From Oscillospiraceae bacterium (lineage in GTDB: Bacteria; Bacillota; Clostridia; Oscillospirales; JAAYXM01): a stretch of DNA of 42,031 nt. The position numbers and the translations under genes are program-made. Shown piece by piece: positions 1 to 7,806 of the stretch (within the stretch, counting starts at the first letter, position 1; every line of letters begins with the position of its first letter). The notes beneath the pieces were generated by a model. The model was not told the DNA's origin. It made no database searches and worked only from the letters and a program-made list of their open reading frames with translations. Location of the stretch: positions 1 through 42,031 of the forward strand of contig JAFQSU010000073.1 in the NCBI GenBank assembly GCA_017409405.1, written 5' to 3'.

Positions 1-1064
1 ATGAAGCTCTGCTCGCTGTCCTCGGAGTTGTTTGCAAGATATATGTTAAACTGTGATACAACCGAGGTCGCATGAAGCTGTATATCCGCACTTTCAGGTG
101 TATTACGTACAGGGATGCATATCTTGAAATCGCCGACATACTCCATCCCGTTTTCGTTCATAACGGTTTTCTCTACCTTTGTCGGTACACGCCAGTACTT
201 TATACCGCTTCTCGTGATTGTTTCAAATTCCTTATTTGAAAGGTCGTAGAACACTGTACCTTCAGGTGCATTTGATGCGTAAATATCTATGAAGTAGTCA
301 TACTTATATGTCGAGGTTGCGGAGGATACGGTAAAGGTGCGTGTGAAGTATTCAACGCCGTTTATCGTCTCGCGTTTTATCTCATACATCCCATCGCGCT
401 CCGCACCGAAGATGCCGTCGCGGTGTTCGATATTGAGTGAGCTTCCGGCTTCGTTTCGCGAAAGGCGGAAGTACATCCCCGTATATAACTGTCTATCCCA
501 CGATGCCGCGTTTTTAAGTATTATTTGCATCGCGTCATATATTCGCTTCTCCTGTGCGCTACCGCTGGGTATAGCGAGCATTGCACGTCCGTCTGTAAAA
601 CTTGTTCCCTGCACGGCTATCTGACCGAGTGATGCCCACACAGCAAGCTGTGTTGCATATGCATATTCAAGCTCGGTGAGCGATGATATACTCGGACAGT
701 CACCCGAGTTTATGCTTTTGAAATCAGAGAGAGGTCTCTGTGGGTATCCGTTTGCAAAAGTACCCGTTGTTTTCGGGCTTGCGGTGTAGCGACCTGCAAT
801 TGTGAGCTTTCTTGTTTCATCCGGATCAAGCAGACCCCAGTTGATACAGTAGGCAGGACCCTTAACGCCTGTATCGGTCATATACTCCCATGCGTTTCCG
901 ATGAGCCTTACGCCGCTTGTGGTTTTAAAGATATTCATTGTCTGGCCTTTATCAATAGTGACCGTCTTCGCCTTGCCGTCACCGATAGTCTCCGCGCTTG
1001 CTATACTGAACATTGACAGTAGCATAATTGCGGCAAGGAAAAATGATATAACTCTTTTTGACAT
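1..1064 (-). CDS. Secreted thioester (TQXA) domain surface protein, C-terminus beyond window
   Basis: The minus strand is open from an ATG at 1064-1062 to the left edge, about 354 codons with no stop. It begins with a signal peptide (MSKR, a hydrophobic run, then a SIASA cleavage region near residue 24). Residues about 65-150 resemble a thioester domain: a Cys at 73 in AYCINWG and a TQLA motif at 138-141 that matches the TQXA signature. In this family the Cys and Gln side chains form an internal thioester that attaches the adhesin covalently to a host or matrix ligand. The RBS AAAGGAG lies 8 nt upstream. A terminator-like hairpin lies directly upstream of that RBS. A sortase in the same operon suggests cell-wall anchoring, but the sorting signal would be outside the window. 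Domain assignment is from motifs only. Confidence 0.8.
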   Translation of the reverse strand, partial: MSKRVISFFLAAIMLLSMFSIASAETIGDGKAKTVTIDKGQTMNIFKTTSGVRLIGNAWEYMTDTGVKGPAYCINWGLLDPDETRKLTIAGRYTASPKTTGTFANGYPQRPLSDFKSINSGDCPSISSLTELEYAYATQLAVWASLGQIAVQGTSFTDGRAMLAIPSGSAQEKRIYDAMQIILKNAASWDRQLYTGMYFRLSRNEAGSSLNIEHRDGIFGAERDGMYEIKRETINGVEYFTRTFTVSSATSTYKYDYFIDIYASNAPEGTVFYDLSNKEFETITRSGIKYWRVPTKVEKTVMNENGMEYVGDFKICIPVRNTPESADIQLHATSVVSQFNIYLANNSEDSEQSF

Positions 1065-1087
1065 AGATTAAATCTCCTTTCGCATAC

Positions 1088-1117
1088 AAAAAAGCAGACC
1101 TTCATATGAAAGCCTGC
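1088..1117 (-). terminator. Terminator or attenuator between transglutaminase and thioester protein genes
   Basis: On the minus strand a 10-bp stem (two G-T pairs) closes over an ATAT loop at 1094-1117 and is followed by six T. The next gene's RBS begins only about 8 nt after the T run, which leaves no room for a separate promoter. It either tapers expression between the two genes or acts as an attenuator. Confidence 0.7.
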
Positions 1118-1140
1118 CTTGAGGTTTATTTTGTTTTCAC

Positions 1141-2187
1141 TTACTTTGTGCTTGAAGGCACAAGCAGTTCCTTGGCAAATTGTGTTTTGGCAATATTTTT
1201 ATCTTTTCTGATAAAGCTTATTGGGAACAGCGCCGCATCCGTCCGAGCTATGTCGTAGTAGCTTATATCCGTCGCATACCACACCCCGTCAACATACACC
1301 TCATTCCATGCGTGTGTATCGTCCTGCACTGCAACGCACGGAAGACCTGCTCGCTGGCAGAGGTACACGAACGCGTCCGCATAAGTTCCGCATATGCCGT
1401 TGACGGGCTTTTCACTCGTGAACACATCATTTATCCCTGCAACATCCGCATCCTTATACACTATACGGTCAGAGATATATTTTGCGATCTCGCGCACCTT
1501 ATCCCGTGCATCAAGCTCCTTTATTCCTAAAACGAAGCTCTCCGTTGCGACATTGGCAGGGGAGAAGTGCCGATGCACCTGTGGCATACAGATTCGATAC
1601 CCCGGATACTCATACAGGTTTGTAACCGTCGGCTCATATCCGAAGCTGAATGTGTAATATCCGCGTATACACGACACCACCGACTGCATTGCGGTTATCG
1701 TTTTGCCAGAGCTTTCAAACGAGAACGAGCCGTCAACGAAATGCGCATATTCATACTTCGCATTATATCCTCCCTCGTCTGTGTTCTCTGTTATCTTTTC
1801 AATGTCAACAATCGACTGCCGCATTGCATTGTATGCATCCCTTGTGTATATGTCATTGAATATATCGGGATTTGCATCGAGTGAGAAATCCTCGCGCGCA
1901 AACGCCTCGCCGCCGATTATTGTTTCTGCACTTTCCGTGCCCATATGTACGCTGTTGGTTTCCGCGTCATACTCGATCTCCACACCGAACACCTCTGCAA
2001 TATCACGGAGCTTGACATAGTTGTTTCCGTTTATGCTGTATGCCGGAAGCTCTGTCTTCTCACCCTCCCAAAAGAATGTCTGTGTGGTTATTTTTGCCAA
2101 AACACCAGTATTTGCCAGAACTGTTGTACCTCCGAAAATACAGCACATACAAAGCAGTGTCATCATAAGAATGTTTATTCTCCTCAT
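1141..2187 (-). CDS. Secreted transglutaminase-like protein with stalk domain
   Basis: The 348-residue protein starts with a signal peptide. Residues about 28-85 resemble the copper amine oxidase N-terminal (stalk) domain: YSINGNNYVKLRDIAEVFG and DAETNSVHMG. The C-terminal part is a transglutaminase-like core with a recognisable catalytic triad: Cys266 (GICGTYADAF), His292 (DDTHAWNEVYV) and Asp307 (YATDISYYD). Members of this fold work as cysteine proteases, peptidases or cross-linking enzymes, and the substrate cannot be told from sequence. The RBS AAGGAGG lies 8-10 nt upstream. The gene sits between a sortase and a thioester adhesin, so action on cell-surface proteins is likely. An 87-nt gap separates it from the sortase and holds only a short CCAGG/CCTGG hairpin. 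Confidence 0.85.
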   Translation of the reverse strand: MRRINILMMTLLCMCCIFGGTTVLANTGVLAKITTQTFFWEGEKTELPAYSINGNNYVKLRDIAEVFGVEIEYDAETNSVHMGTESAETIIGGEAFAREDFSLDANPDIFNDIYTRDAYNAMRQSIVDIEKITENTDEGGYNAKYEYAHFVDGSFSFESSGKTITAMQSVVSCIRGYYTFSFGYEPTVTNLYEYPGYRICMPQVHRHFSPANVATESFVLGIKELDARDKVREIAKYISDRIVYKDADVAGINDVFTSEKPVNGICGTYADAFVYLCQRAGLPCVAVQDDTHAWNEVYVDGVWYATDISYYDIARTDAALFPISFIRKDKNIAKTQFAKELLVPSSTK

Positions 2188-2274
2188 AACGTTATCCTCC
2201 TTGTAACTGTATATTTTCAGAGCTTTGTTTCTGTTTCCTTTTCCCAGGCATACACGGATTCCCTGGTATACTGC

Positions 2275-3102
2275 TTATGTCACTTCTCTTGCCTGCACGC
2301 ACCAACGGTAGTAATCCGACTGATTCTTCACACAGGTGATAAGCGTTATCATATTCTCATATGTCCCCTGAAGGCTTGAGGTATCATTTACGGATATCTT
2401 CCGCACACTGAACACCTCATAAGTGCGTGTGCCTTTTCTGGTTGTCAGCTTAATCGTATCGCCGTAGTCAAACTCGTGGATTTCACCGAAGTAGCTGTTC
2501 ACACCTCTGTTGTGTCCTGCAATGCACACATTGCCGTTCCAGATAGAGGTATCTTTGAAATGTCCGACGCCTTTTGAGAGCACGGAATCTGTTGTTCCTT
2601 CATATACTTTCACATTCACACCTATCGTCGGAATTTTCAGCGTCGCTATATGTCCGCCGGAGTAGTACATACCACTCGTTACCGCTGTGAAGCCCTCAAT
2701 GGGATAGAATCCGTCGTTTCCTTCATACACCATATCGGGGACAGTATTCACTATGGTGCTCTGCGTTGTTGTCGTAACTGTCACTCCACCGGACGAAGTG
2801 TTTCCGGAAACCGTAACGCCCGATACCGGCTCTGTGTACGGTGATGCGAGGTTCGGTGTGAGCGGTTCTCCCGAGTTTCGAAGATTGCTTGTAGGGCTTC
2901 CAAACTCAGGCGGAATAAGGGCGCTGTTTTTACTTTTATCAATCACCGCTTCGTTTGTGTTGTTTCCCACAAGCGTTGTTGTTACTGATGTGGGTGTGCC
3001 GAATATCCCGGCAGACGGTGCTTCCACCGTATAGTGGTTAGCCGCGCATACTGTTCCTGCAAGTATAATACCTGCAAGCACCATACAAAGTATTTTCTTC
3101 AT
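2275..3102 (-). CDS. Class D-like sortase
   Basis: A 275-residue sortase with an N-terminal membrane or signal segment (residues 1-21) and a long Ser/Thr/Val-rich linker. The catalytic domain occupies roughly residues 165-275. The catalytic residues are visible: His197 in IAGHNRG, Cys257 in MITLITCV and Arg266 in DYYRWCVQA. Sortases cleave a C-terminal sorting motif and join the protein to the cell wall or to pilin subunits. The ATG at 3102 is chosen because an AAGGAGGAGAGG ribosome site precedes it and its A is shared with the upstream stop codon (TGATG), indicating translational coupling. The obvious substrate is the thioester protein two genes downstream. No LPXTG-like motif is seen in the upstream membrane-anchored protein. 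Confidence 0.9.
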   Translation of the reverse strand: MKKILCMVLAGIILAGTVCAANHYTVEAPSAGIFGTPTSVTTTLVGNNTNEAVIDKSKNSALIPPEFGSPTSNLRNSGEPLTPNLASPYTEPVSGVTVSGNTSSGGVTVTTTTQSTIVNTVPDMVYEGNDGFYPIEGFTAVTSGMYYSGGHIATLKIPTIGVNVKVYEGTTDSVLSKGVGHFKDTSIWNGNVCIAGHNRGVNSYFGEIHEFDYGDTIKLTTRKGTRTYEVFSVRKISVNDTSSLQGTYENMITLITCVKNQSDYYRWCVQAREVT

Positions 3103-3941
3103 CAGTATCCTCTCCTCCTTCTTTGTACAATCCTTACACTTCCATATCCGCATACGGCAAGAACTCCGATCCCGACTAAAAGCACCCACCAATACTCAAG
3201 GAAGATATTGCCGGGCTTATTCTCGGTAAACACTGCGATATATGTAACCGTATCGTTTGTGACCTTGCTGATGTTTCCTTTATACTGTGCTGTTGCGGTA
3301 TATCCCTTTGCGTATGTCCGCGTTCCCGTACCCGAATATGTTGCCGTTGCGGTGTATCTCACTGCAAGCGTCTGTCCGTCGATGCTATCACTTGCCGCAG
3401 ACTGCCAGCTGATGTTTGTGAGATTCAGCGTGGTTCCGTCCTTATCTATGGTTTTTGGAACAAGCGATGTGTCCGCATCCGAAAGGTTCGGGAACCTTCT
3501 TTCTTCTATTATGGTATAGCTTTTCGTGCCGTAGCCTGCCGTTTTTACGTCCAGCGTCGTATAGTCAAGCTCAAGCGTTCCGGTGTATCCGTCCTCAGTC
3601 GATATCTCAATAGACGTTTCAAGCTGCGATATAACCGCGCTTGTATTGTTCGTATCCGTATGTATGCTCACGGTTTCCGTATGCTCTTTGGTATCTGTCT
3701 GTGAATTATCCTTCGTGACAAGCTCCGTAAAGATATACTCGATACCATCTTCTGTGTAGCCTTCCGTTGGGATACTCTCCCCGGATTCGGTCTTTGGCAA
3801 GACATAAACCTTTTGCACTGTCATAAATCCGTTCACACTATCCTTGATTATCTCCTGCGGTACAGGTGCGCTTGCCGCTGCATACATAAACACAAGTGAA
3901 AGCATGAGCAGCAGGGAAATTGTTTGTTTTAATCTTTTCAT
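3102..3941 (-). CDS. Secreted protein with C-terminal membrane anchor, sortase operon
   Basis: The ATG at 3941 follows a good RBS (AAAGGAGTG) and yields 279 residues. A signal peptide (MKRLKQTISLLLML..AASA) is followed by a Thr/Ser-rich extracellular part of mostly beta-strand character. Near the C-terminus is one transmembrane helix (YWWVLLVGIGVLAVCGYG), then a basic tail RIVQRRRRGY. This is the layout of a cell-wall anchored or membrane-tethered surface protein, but no LPXTG-type motif precedes the helix (the sequence there is TENKPGNIFLEY). No family was recognised. It overlaps the sortase start by one base, so the two are probably made together, and it may be a pilus or adhesin accessory. 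Confidence 0.7.
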   Translation of the reverse strand: MKRLKQTISLLLMLSLVFMYAAASAPVPQEIIKDSVNGFMTVQKVYVLPKTESGESIPTEGYTEDGIEYIFTELVTKDNSQTDTKEHTETVSIHTDTNNTSAVISQLETSIEISTEDGYTGTLELDYTTLDVKTAGYGTKSYTIIEERRFPNLSDADTSLVPKTIDKDGTTLNLTNISWQSAASDSIDGQTLAVRYTATATYSGTGTRTYAKGYTATAQYKGNISKVTNDTVTYIAVFTENKPGNIFLEYWWVLLVGIGVLAVCGYGSVRIVQRRRRGY

Positions 3942-3999
3942 TATTCTGTTCACTCCTTTGTTGATTTTTTGTTTCTTCTTTCGTTGCCGGATAACTCTT

Positions 4000-4467
4000 T
4001 TACGTATCACATCCCTTCCTTTTAAAAATCTCCTTGATATTCCAAAACCGTGATTTCTCAGGTACGGTTTCCGTGGGGTAAACATATCCTTTTCTTATGA
4101 CATCCGCAAAATATATCTCTTCAAGCCCTGCGCCTTCGTAGATGATGTCTGTTATGCCGAGATTTCTGTATTCCGCAATTTGTTCGTCCACATATTCGTT
4201 TCTGTAGCCGGGGAAAACGATTACCGTACGGATATTCGGTTCTGTTACGCACACCTCTTCAAAAAAGCTTCGCTTGTCGATGCCTTCAATATTTCCGTTT
4301 CCTATAACAAGCACATCAATGTTCATATCAATTGCATCGAACTTAGAAAGGAAGTCCTCCGTATTGCAAAACTCATCTGCAACTATGCGTATATCGTTTG
4401 CGGCACAAGCAAGCGTGAACTCACTCGTGCATTTCCCGTTGTCAAGCCACATTACAATATTTATCAC
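4000..4467 (-). CDS. Receiver-like alpha/beta protein of unknown function
   Basis: A GTG start at 4467 overlaps the upstream stop codon (GTGA) and is preceded by AAAGGAG; this gives 155 residues. The alternating strand/helix pattern (INIVMWLDNG, IDVLVIGNGNIEG, IRTVIVFPG, ITDIIYEGAG) resembles a response-regulator receiver fold. The acidic pocket and phosphoacceptor Asp of a true receiver are not clear. The tail is basic (FWNIKEIFKRKG). No recognised DNA-binding output domain follows. Its position between a toxin-like gene and the surface genes suggests a regulatory role, but this is inference. Confidence 0.6.
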   Translation of the reverse strand: MINIVMWLDNGKCTSEFTLACAANDIRIVADEFCNTEDFLSKFDAIDMNIDVLVIGNGNIEGIDKRSFFEEVCVTEPNIRTVIVFPGYRNEYVDEQIAEYRNLGITDIIYEGAGLEEIYFADVIRKGYVYPTETVPEKSRFWNIKEIFKRKGCDT

Positions 4468-4847
4468 TGAAAATCGAGCTCCTTTCTGCAATCCTTCCTT
4501 ACCTCACCGTTATCCTGCAGTATGTTCTGAAGAATACGAAGCGCGGCCTCAAGTGCACGCTCGGTGTCTTTTCTGTCGCGTTTTACAAATGCATAGAGAA
4601 GTGTTATCTCATCATTATGCATATGAAAAATGACGCGCACCATCGTCCCGAACGCTTTTATACGAAGCTCATACATCTGTCTGTACTTCTCTATGGAGAA
4701 ATGTTTCACGTGCGGTGCGCAAAGCGGATTCCTCTCATCCTTTATGTATTCAAGTTGGTATTTTAGTTTGTTTCTGACCTTGGCGTTGGTACGCTTGAAG
4801 AATTCAGAAACATTCTTCTCGGCAACACACTCATATATCTTCCTCAT
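4464..4847 (-). CDS. HigB/Gp49-like (RelE superfamily) toxin-type protein, no antitoxin adjacent
   Basis: The 127-residue protein resembles the phage-derived Gp49-like/HigB branch of the RelE superfamily. Visible features are an N-terminal helical part (VSEFFKRTNAKVRNKLKYQLEYI), then MYELRIKAFGTMVRVIFHMHNDEITLLYAFVKRDRK, which matches the family's strand core and the usual ending 'lL.aF.Kk..k'. Such proteins are ribosome-dependent mRNA endonucleases. RBS AAGGAGGT lies upstream. The downstream neighbour, overlapping by 4 nt, is a receiver-like protein rather than the usual HTH antitoxin, so the toxin is an orphan or has been recruited as a regulator. It heads the surface operon, behind a leader containing a terminator hairpin. 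Confidence 0.65.
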   Translation of the reverse strand: MRKIYECVAEKNVSEFFKRTNAKVRNKLKYQLEYIKDERNPLCAPHVKHFSIEKYRQMYELRIKAFGTMVRVIFHMHNDEITLLYAFVKRDRKDTERALEAALRILQNILQDNGEVRKDCRKELDFQ

Positions 4848-4871
4848 ATCCTACCTCCTTCTTTTGGGTAT

Positions 4872-4901
4872 AAAAACAGACGGTGCGATTTTCGCACCGT
4901 C
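4872..4901 (-). terminator. Terminator or attenuator hairpin in leader of the surface operon
   Basis: A perfect 10-bp stem (GACGGTGCGA/TCGCACCGTC) with a 3-nt loop is followed on the minus strand by TGTTTTT. The RBS of the HigB-like gene starts about 12 nt after the T run, so readthrough is needed to express the operon from the upstream promoter. Confidence 0.75.
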
Positions 4902-5221
4902 TAAGCTGCCTCCTGCAGACTTTGACCTCCTTCCCAAGCACGATGCAGCTCGCCGCAGTCATACAGCTTACTACACTTATCTCGTGAAGTTGGACAAAAT
5001 CAGCGAAACACCAGTGTTTTCAAAGCTTTCTGACTTTGTCCCTATTATAACCTAATCGTCAATTCTACGAACTATTCCCGTTGCGTTCATTATTTATAAA
5101 TCCCCCTTTGTTTTGAAGTTATAACTCTATTCTTTACATTCAAGGGATTTTTATGTAAGGAAAATGGTGGGATTTACTTTTCTATATTTATGTAATATAA
5201 TAACTTCAGAGGTGATTTTTC
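4902..5221. other. Intergenic leader region: inverted repeat, possible gene remnant and -10 box
   Basis: The region between the divergent surface operon and the lipoprotein gene holds no full gene. An imperfect inverted repeat (GGACAAA..TCAG/CTGA..TTTGTCC) spans 4992-5041. On the minus strand a TATAAT box (5049-5044) would start a transcript at the base of this repeat. The minus strand also contains a short open stretch ending KLYDCGELHRAWEGGQ.., which has coding-like codon use but no start codon; it may be a gene remnant. Together with the hairpin at 4872-4901 this would form a leader of about 190 nt. Confidence 0.45.
5173..5201 (+). promoter_or_regulatory. Candidate promoter of lipoprotein gene
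   Basis: TTTACT, a 17-nt spacer and TATAAT lie about 20 nt upstream of the lipoprotein start. The -35 matches four of six consensus positions. Confidence 0.45.
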
Positions 5222-5941
5222 ATGAAGCGCATATTGGCTCTGTCGTTATGTTTCGCTATGATTCTTTCTCTGTCGGGTTGCTATTTTGTTCCCCCGGAAG
5301 GCTGGACAAGACGTCACCATACATACCGGGAGGTTTTGGATTTTGCAAAATCCGTTGACCCCGATGCAACCGTTGTTAACGAATATACCGATACCGTAGA
5401 TGAATACAACAGAAAATACAGGGAATGGGATGCCGTAATCAACGGAGTTGATTGCCATGTTGCAAGCGTCAGCGATAGTGTTTGGAACCGCGGATTTGCT
5501 GCAGGGGAGTTTACAAAAACTTTTTACCGTATTGACACCGACCATGACTATACCGTTTTTATGGATATGCTTGAAGCGAAATATCCGGATTGGAAGCACG
5601 AAACGGACATATCCGCCAAATATCGCCGATATAACCAATTTTTTCCGAAATACATATTATCCGAATACAGAATGCTGAGCGACACCGAGCTTGAAAAAAT
5701 ATGGCAAGAAGCCTTTAAAATGAAAACGGAATTTGAGAAGATTGCTATCAACAGAACCATAGTTTTTGCTGTTCCGTCTCCCGGAAAATACCGGAACCAT
5801 CATGGAGAAATGGAGGATTTTGTAAGAAAGAACTCTTTGACATATTTTGATGATTTCACAGAGGAAGGAAAGCAGGTGTTTTTTCAAGACTATCACGATG
5901 CATGGGAACTTCTCAAGTCGGATTTGCCGATTTACGACTAA
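5222..5941 (+). CDS. Putative lipoprotein of unknown function
   Basis: The 239-residue protein begins with a typical lipoprotein signal: MKRILALSLCFAMILSLSGC, with the lipobox LSGC and Cys20 as the lipidation site. The mature part is rich in Asp, Tyr, Trp and Phe and has no motif I recognise. RBS AGAGGTG lies 9 nt upstream. The gene stands alone between divergent and convergent neighbours and has its own terminator. Anchoring on the outer face of the membrane is well supported; its function is unknown. Confidence 0.75.
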   Translation: MKRILALSLCFAMILSLSGCYFVPPEGWTRRHHTYREVLDFAKSVDPDATVVNEYTDTVDEYNRKYREWDAVINGVDCHVASVSDSVWNRGFAAGEFTKTFYRIDTDHDYTVFMDMLEAKYPDWKHETDISAKYRRYNQFFPKYILSEYRMLSDTELEKIWQEAFKMKTEFEKIAINRTIVFAVPSPGKYRNHHGEMEDFVRKNSLTYFDDFTEEGKQVFFQDYHDAWELLKSDLPIYD

Positions 5942-5947
5942 GTCAAA

Positions 5948-6020
5948 GCGAGGTGAATTTCACCTCGCTATACAACAAAAGGGGATGTAAAAAACTCGGT
6001 TTTTTACATCCCCTTTATCT
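5948..6020. terminator. Two tandem hairpins; the second a strong bidirectional terminator
   Basis: A short hairpin (GCGAGGTGAA/TTCACCTCGC, 5948-5968) is followed at 5978-6016 by an 18-bp perfect stem over a TCG loop whose arms carry a run of six A and six T. It can end both the lipoprotein transcript and the opposing galM operon. The left arm of the second hairpin recurs at 26572-26589 without its partner arm. Confidence 0.85.
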
Positions 6021-6081
6021 TTTTACCACCATCTGTATCGACATACAAAGCCTGCAGAGGGGTATCTGATGTCCGCTTGGT

Positions 6082-7122
6082 TTATTTTACATCAAAAACA
6101 TATTCCGTCTTATAGTCAAATACCTCACCGCGTTTGAGATAGCCCTGCCCGAACTGCGGAAACTTTAAGCAGTTGGGATAAAACCCTGTTTCAAGGCAAA
6201 GTGCGCCGTGGCGCCCGTATACGGCGCCGTCCTTTCCCGGATAGTCAACTCCGGGGAGACTGTTGCCCGTATAGAGAAGAACCGTCGGCGAGTTTGTTTT
6301 TACCGTCATGTTGATGCCTGATTCGGGGCAGTGCACCTCGGTGCAGGTGACAAGCTTCTTGCCGTCCTGACGTACCGTCCAGGCATGGTCGTAACCGCCG
6401 ACAAGCTGAAGCTGGGGGTGGTTTTTGTCTATATCACGCCCGATTGCCTTCGGTGTGCGGAAGTCAAACTCCTCGGGCAGCGGATGAAGAGCACCGTAAA
6501 CCATTATATTATCGTCGCTAAGCGGTGCGTAAGAGTCGGCATACATCGTCATTATGTGGTCGCCGATGTTGCCTGTATCGTGACCGCGGAGATTGAAATA
6601 TGCATGATTTGTGAGGTTGATAACGGTGTCCTTATCACACGATGCACTGTAAGAAATCAGAAGCCCGTTTTCGTCTGAGAGTGTATACGTTACATCTACC
6701 GTCATGTTTCCGGGGAAACCGTTTTCTCCGTCGGGGAGAAGAGCACGAAGTGTCACGGAATTGTCGGTGGAAGAGTGCAGCGTAAATACACGCCGTGAGA
6801 GGGGTGTGTCGTCTCCGCCGTGAATCATATGACCCCCCTTCATGTTTGACGGAACCTTTATAAGCTTTCCGTTTAACATAAATTCGGCATTCTCTATTCT
6901 GTTTGCGACTCTGCCGCAGACTGCGCCGTGGCACGGTCCGGGCTTTAAGTAATCCTCACCGCTTGCATATCCGAGAACAACGTCACGCAAATTGCCGCAC
7001 TTATCCGGAACTTTAAGCGAAACGATTGATGCACCTGCCGCAAGAATATCGACAGACATACCGTTTTTGTTTGTGATTGTGAAAAGCTCAAGTGAGCCGT
7101 ATGTACCTTTTTTAAAACTCAT
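6082..7122 (-). CDS. galM: Aldose 1-epimerase (mutarotase)
   Basis: The 346-residue protein matches the length and motifs of galactose mutarotase, a cytosolic enzyme that interconverts alpha and beta anomers of aldoses. Visible signatures are GRVANRIENAEF, the His-containing NLTNHAYFNLRG, GGYDHAWTV, and the catalytic-Glu region LCLETGFYPNCLKFP. RBS AAAGGAG lies upstream of the ATG at 7122. It is the last gene of a three-gene minus-strand unit, 24 nt after ung, and ends before the bidirectional terminator at 5978-6016. Confidence 0.95.
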   Translation of the reverse strand: MSFKKGTYGSLELFTITNKNGMSVDILAAGASIVSLKVPDKCGNLRDVVLGYASGEDYLKPGPCHGAVCGRVANRIENAEFMLNGKLIKVPSNMKGGHMIHGGDDTPLSRRVFTLHSSTDNSVTLRALLPDGENGFPGNMTVDVTYTLSDENGLLISYSASCDKDTVINLTNHAYFNLRGHDTGNIGDHIMTMYADSYAPLSDDNIMVYGALHPLPEEFDFRTPKAIGRDIDKNHPQLQLVGGYDHAWTVRQDGKKLVTCTEVHCPESGINMTVKTNSPTVLLYTGNSLPGVDYPGKDGAVYGRHGALCLETGFYPNCLKFPQFGQGYLKRGEVFDYKTEYVFDVK

Positions 7123-7146
7123 ATTATTTTACTCCTTTATAATAAA

Positions 7147-7806
7147 TTACCATATTATCGGCATCTCGCCTGCAAGAATCAGCTCACGGTTTGCCGCGTT
7201 AAAATGACCGCAGCCGAAAAATCCGTTGTAGGCAGACAGTGGGCTCGGATGAGCCGCCGAGAACACCTTGTGATTCGGGTTTGTTATAAGTCGCTCCTTT
7301 GACCTGGCGTTTCTGCCCCACAGCAGAAACACAATCGTCTTTTCCCGCGCATTGAGCTTTTCTATAATACAGTCGGTAAAGATTTCCCAGCCCTTTCCGC
7401 TGTGAGAGTTTGCCTGCCCCGACCGCACCGTAAGCGCGGTGTTGAGCAGAAGCACGCCCTGCTTTGCCCAGCGTGTGAGGTTGCCGGACTCGGGCTGAAC
7501 ATTGCCCGTCTCTTCGTATATTTCCTTATACATATTCCGCAGTGACGGGGGAAGCGGAACACCGTCCTTGACCGAGAAGGCAAGCCCGTGAGCCTGACCC
7601 TCGCCGTGATAGGGGTCCTGACCGAGAATAACCACCTTGACGTCACTGTATGAAGTGAACTTGAGAGCGTTGTATATGTCATACATGTCCGGGTATACCG
7701 TGTGCTCACGGTACTCGGTCTTTAAAAACTCGCGGAGAGAAAGATAATAGTCCTTTTCAAACTCTTTGGAAAGAACGGAGTTCCAATCGTTGCCGAAATC
7801 TATCAT
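7147..7806 (-). CDS. ung: Uracil-DNA glycosylase, family 1
   Basis: The 219-residue protein excises uracil from DNA as the first step of base excision repair. The water-activating motif GQDPYH (Asp64, His67) is intact, followed by GEGQAHGLAFSV and PPSLRNMYKEI; the C-terminal DNA-intercalating loop HPSPLSA is present near residue 186. Length is usual for the family. The start overlaps the aldo/keto reductase stop by 4 nt (ATGA), so it is translationally coupled to that gene. Confidence 0.97.
   Translation of the reverse strand: MIDFGNDWNSVLSKEFEKDYYLSLREFLKTEYREHTVYPDMYDIYNALKFTSYSDVKVVILGQDPYHGEGQAHGLAFSVKDGVPLPPSLRNMYKEIYEETGNVQPESGNLTRWAKQGVLLLNTALTVRSGQANSHSGKGWEIFTDCIIEKLNAREKTIVFLLWGRNARSKERLITNPNHKVFSAAHPSPLSAYNGFFGCGHFNAANRELILAGEMPIIW

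Noticed and set aside
4630..5055. Plus-strand frame of 141 codons opposite the HigB-like gene
   Set aside because: Antisense to a gene with good RBS and family match; it has no ribosome site and runs through hairpins.
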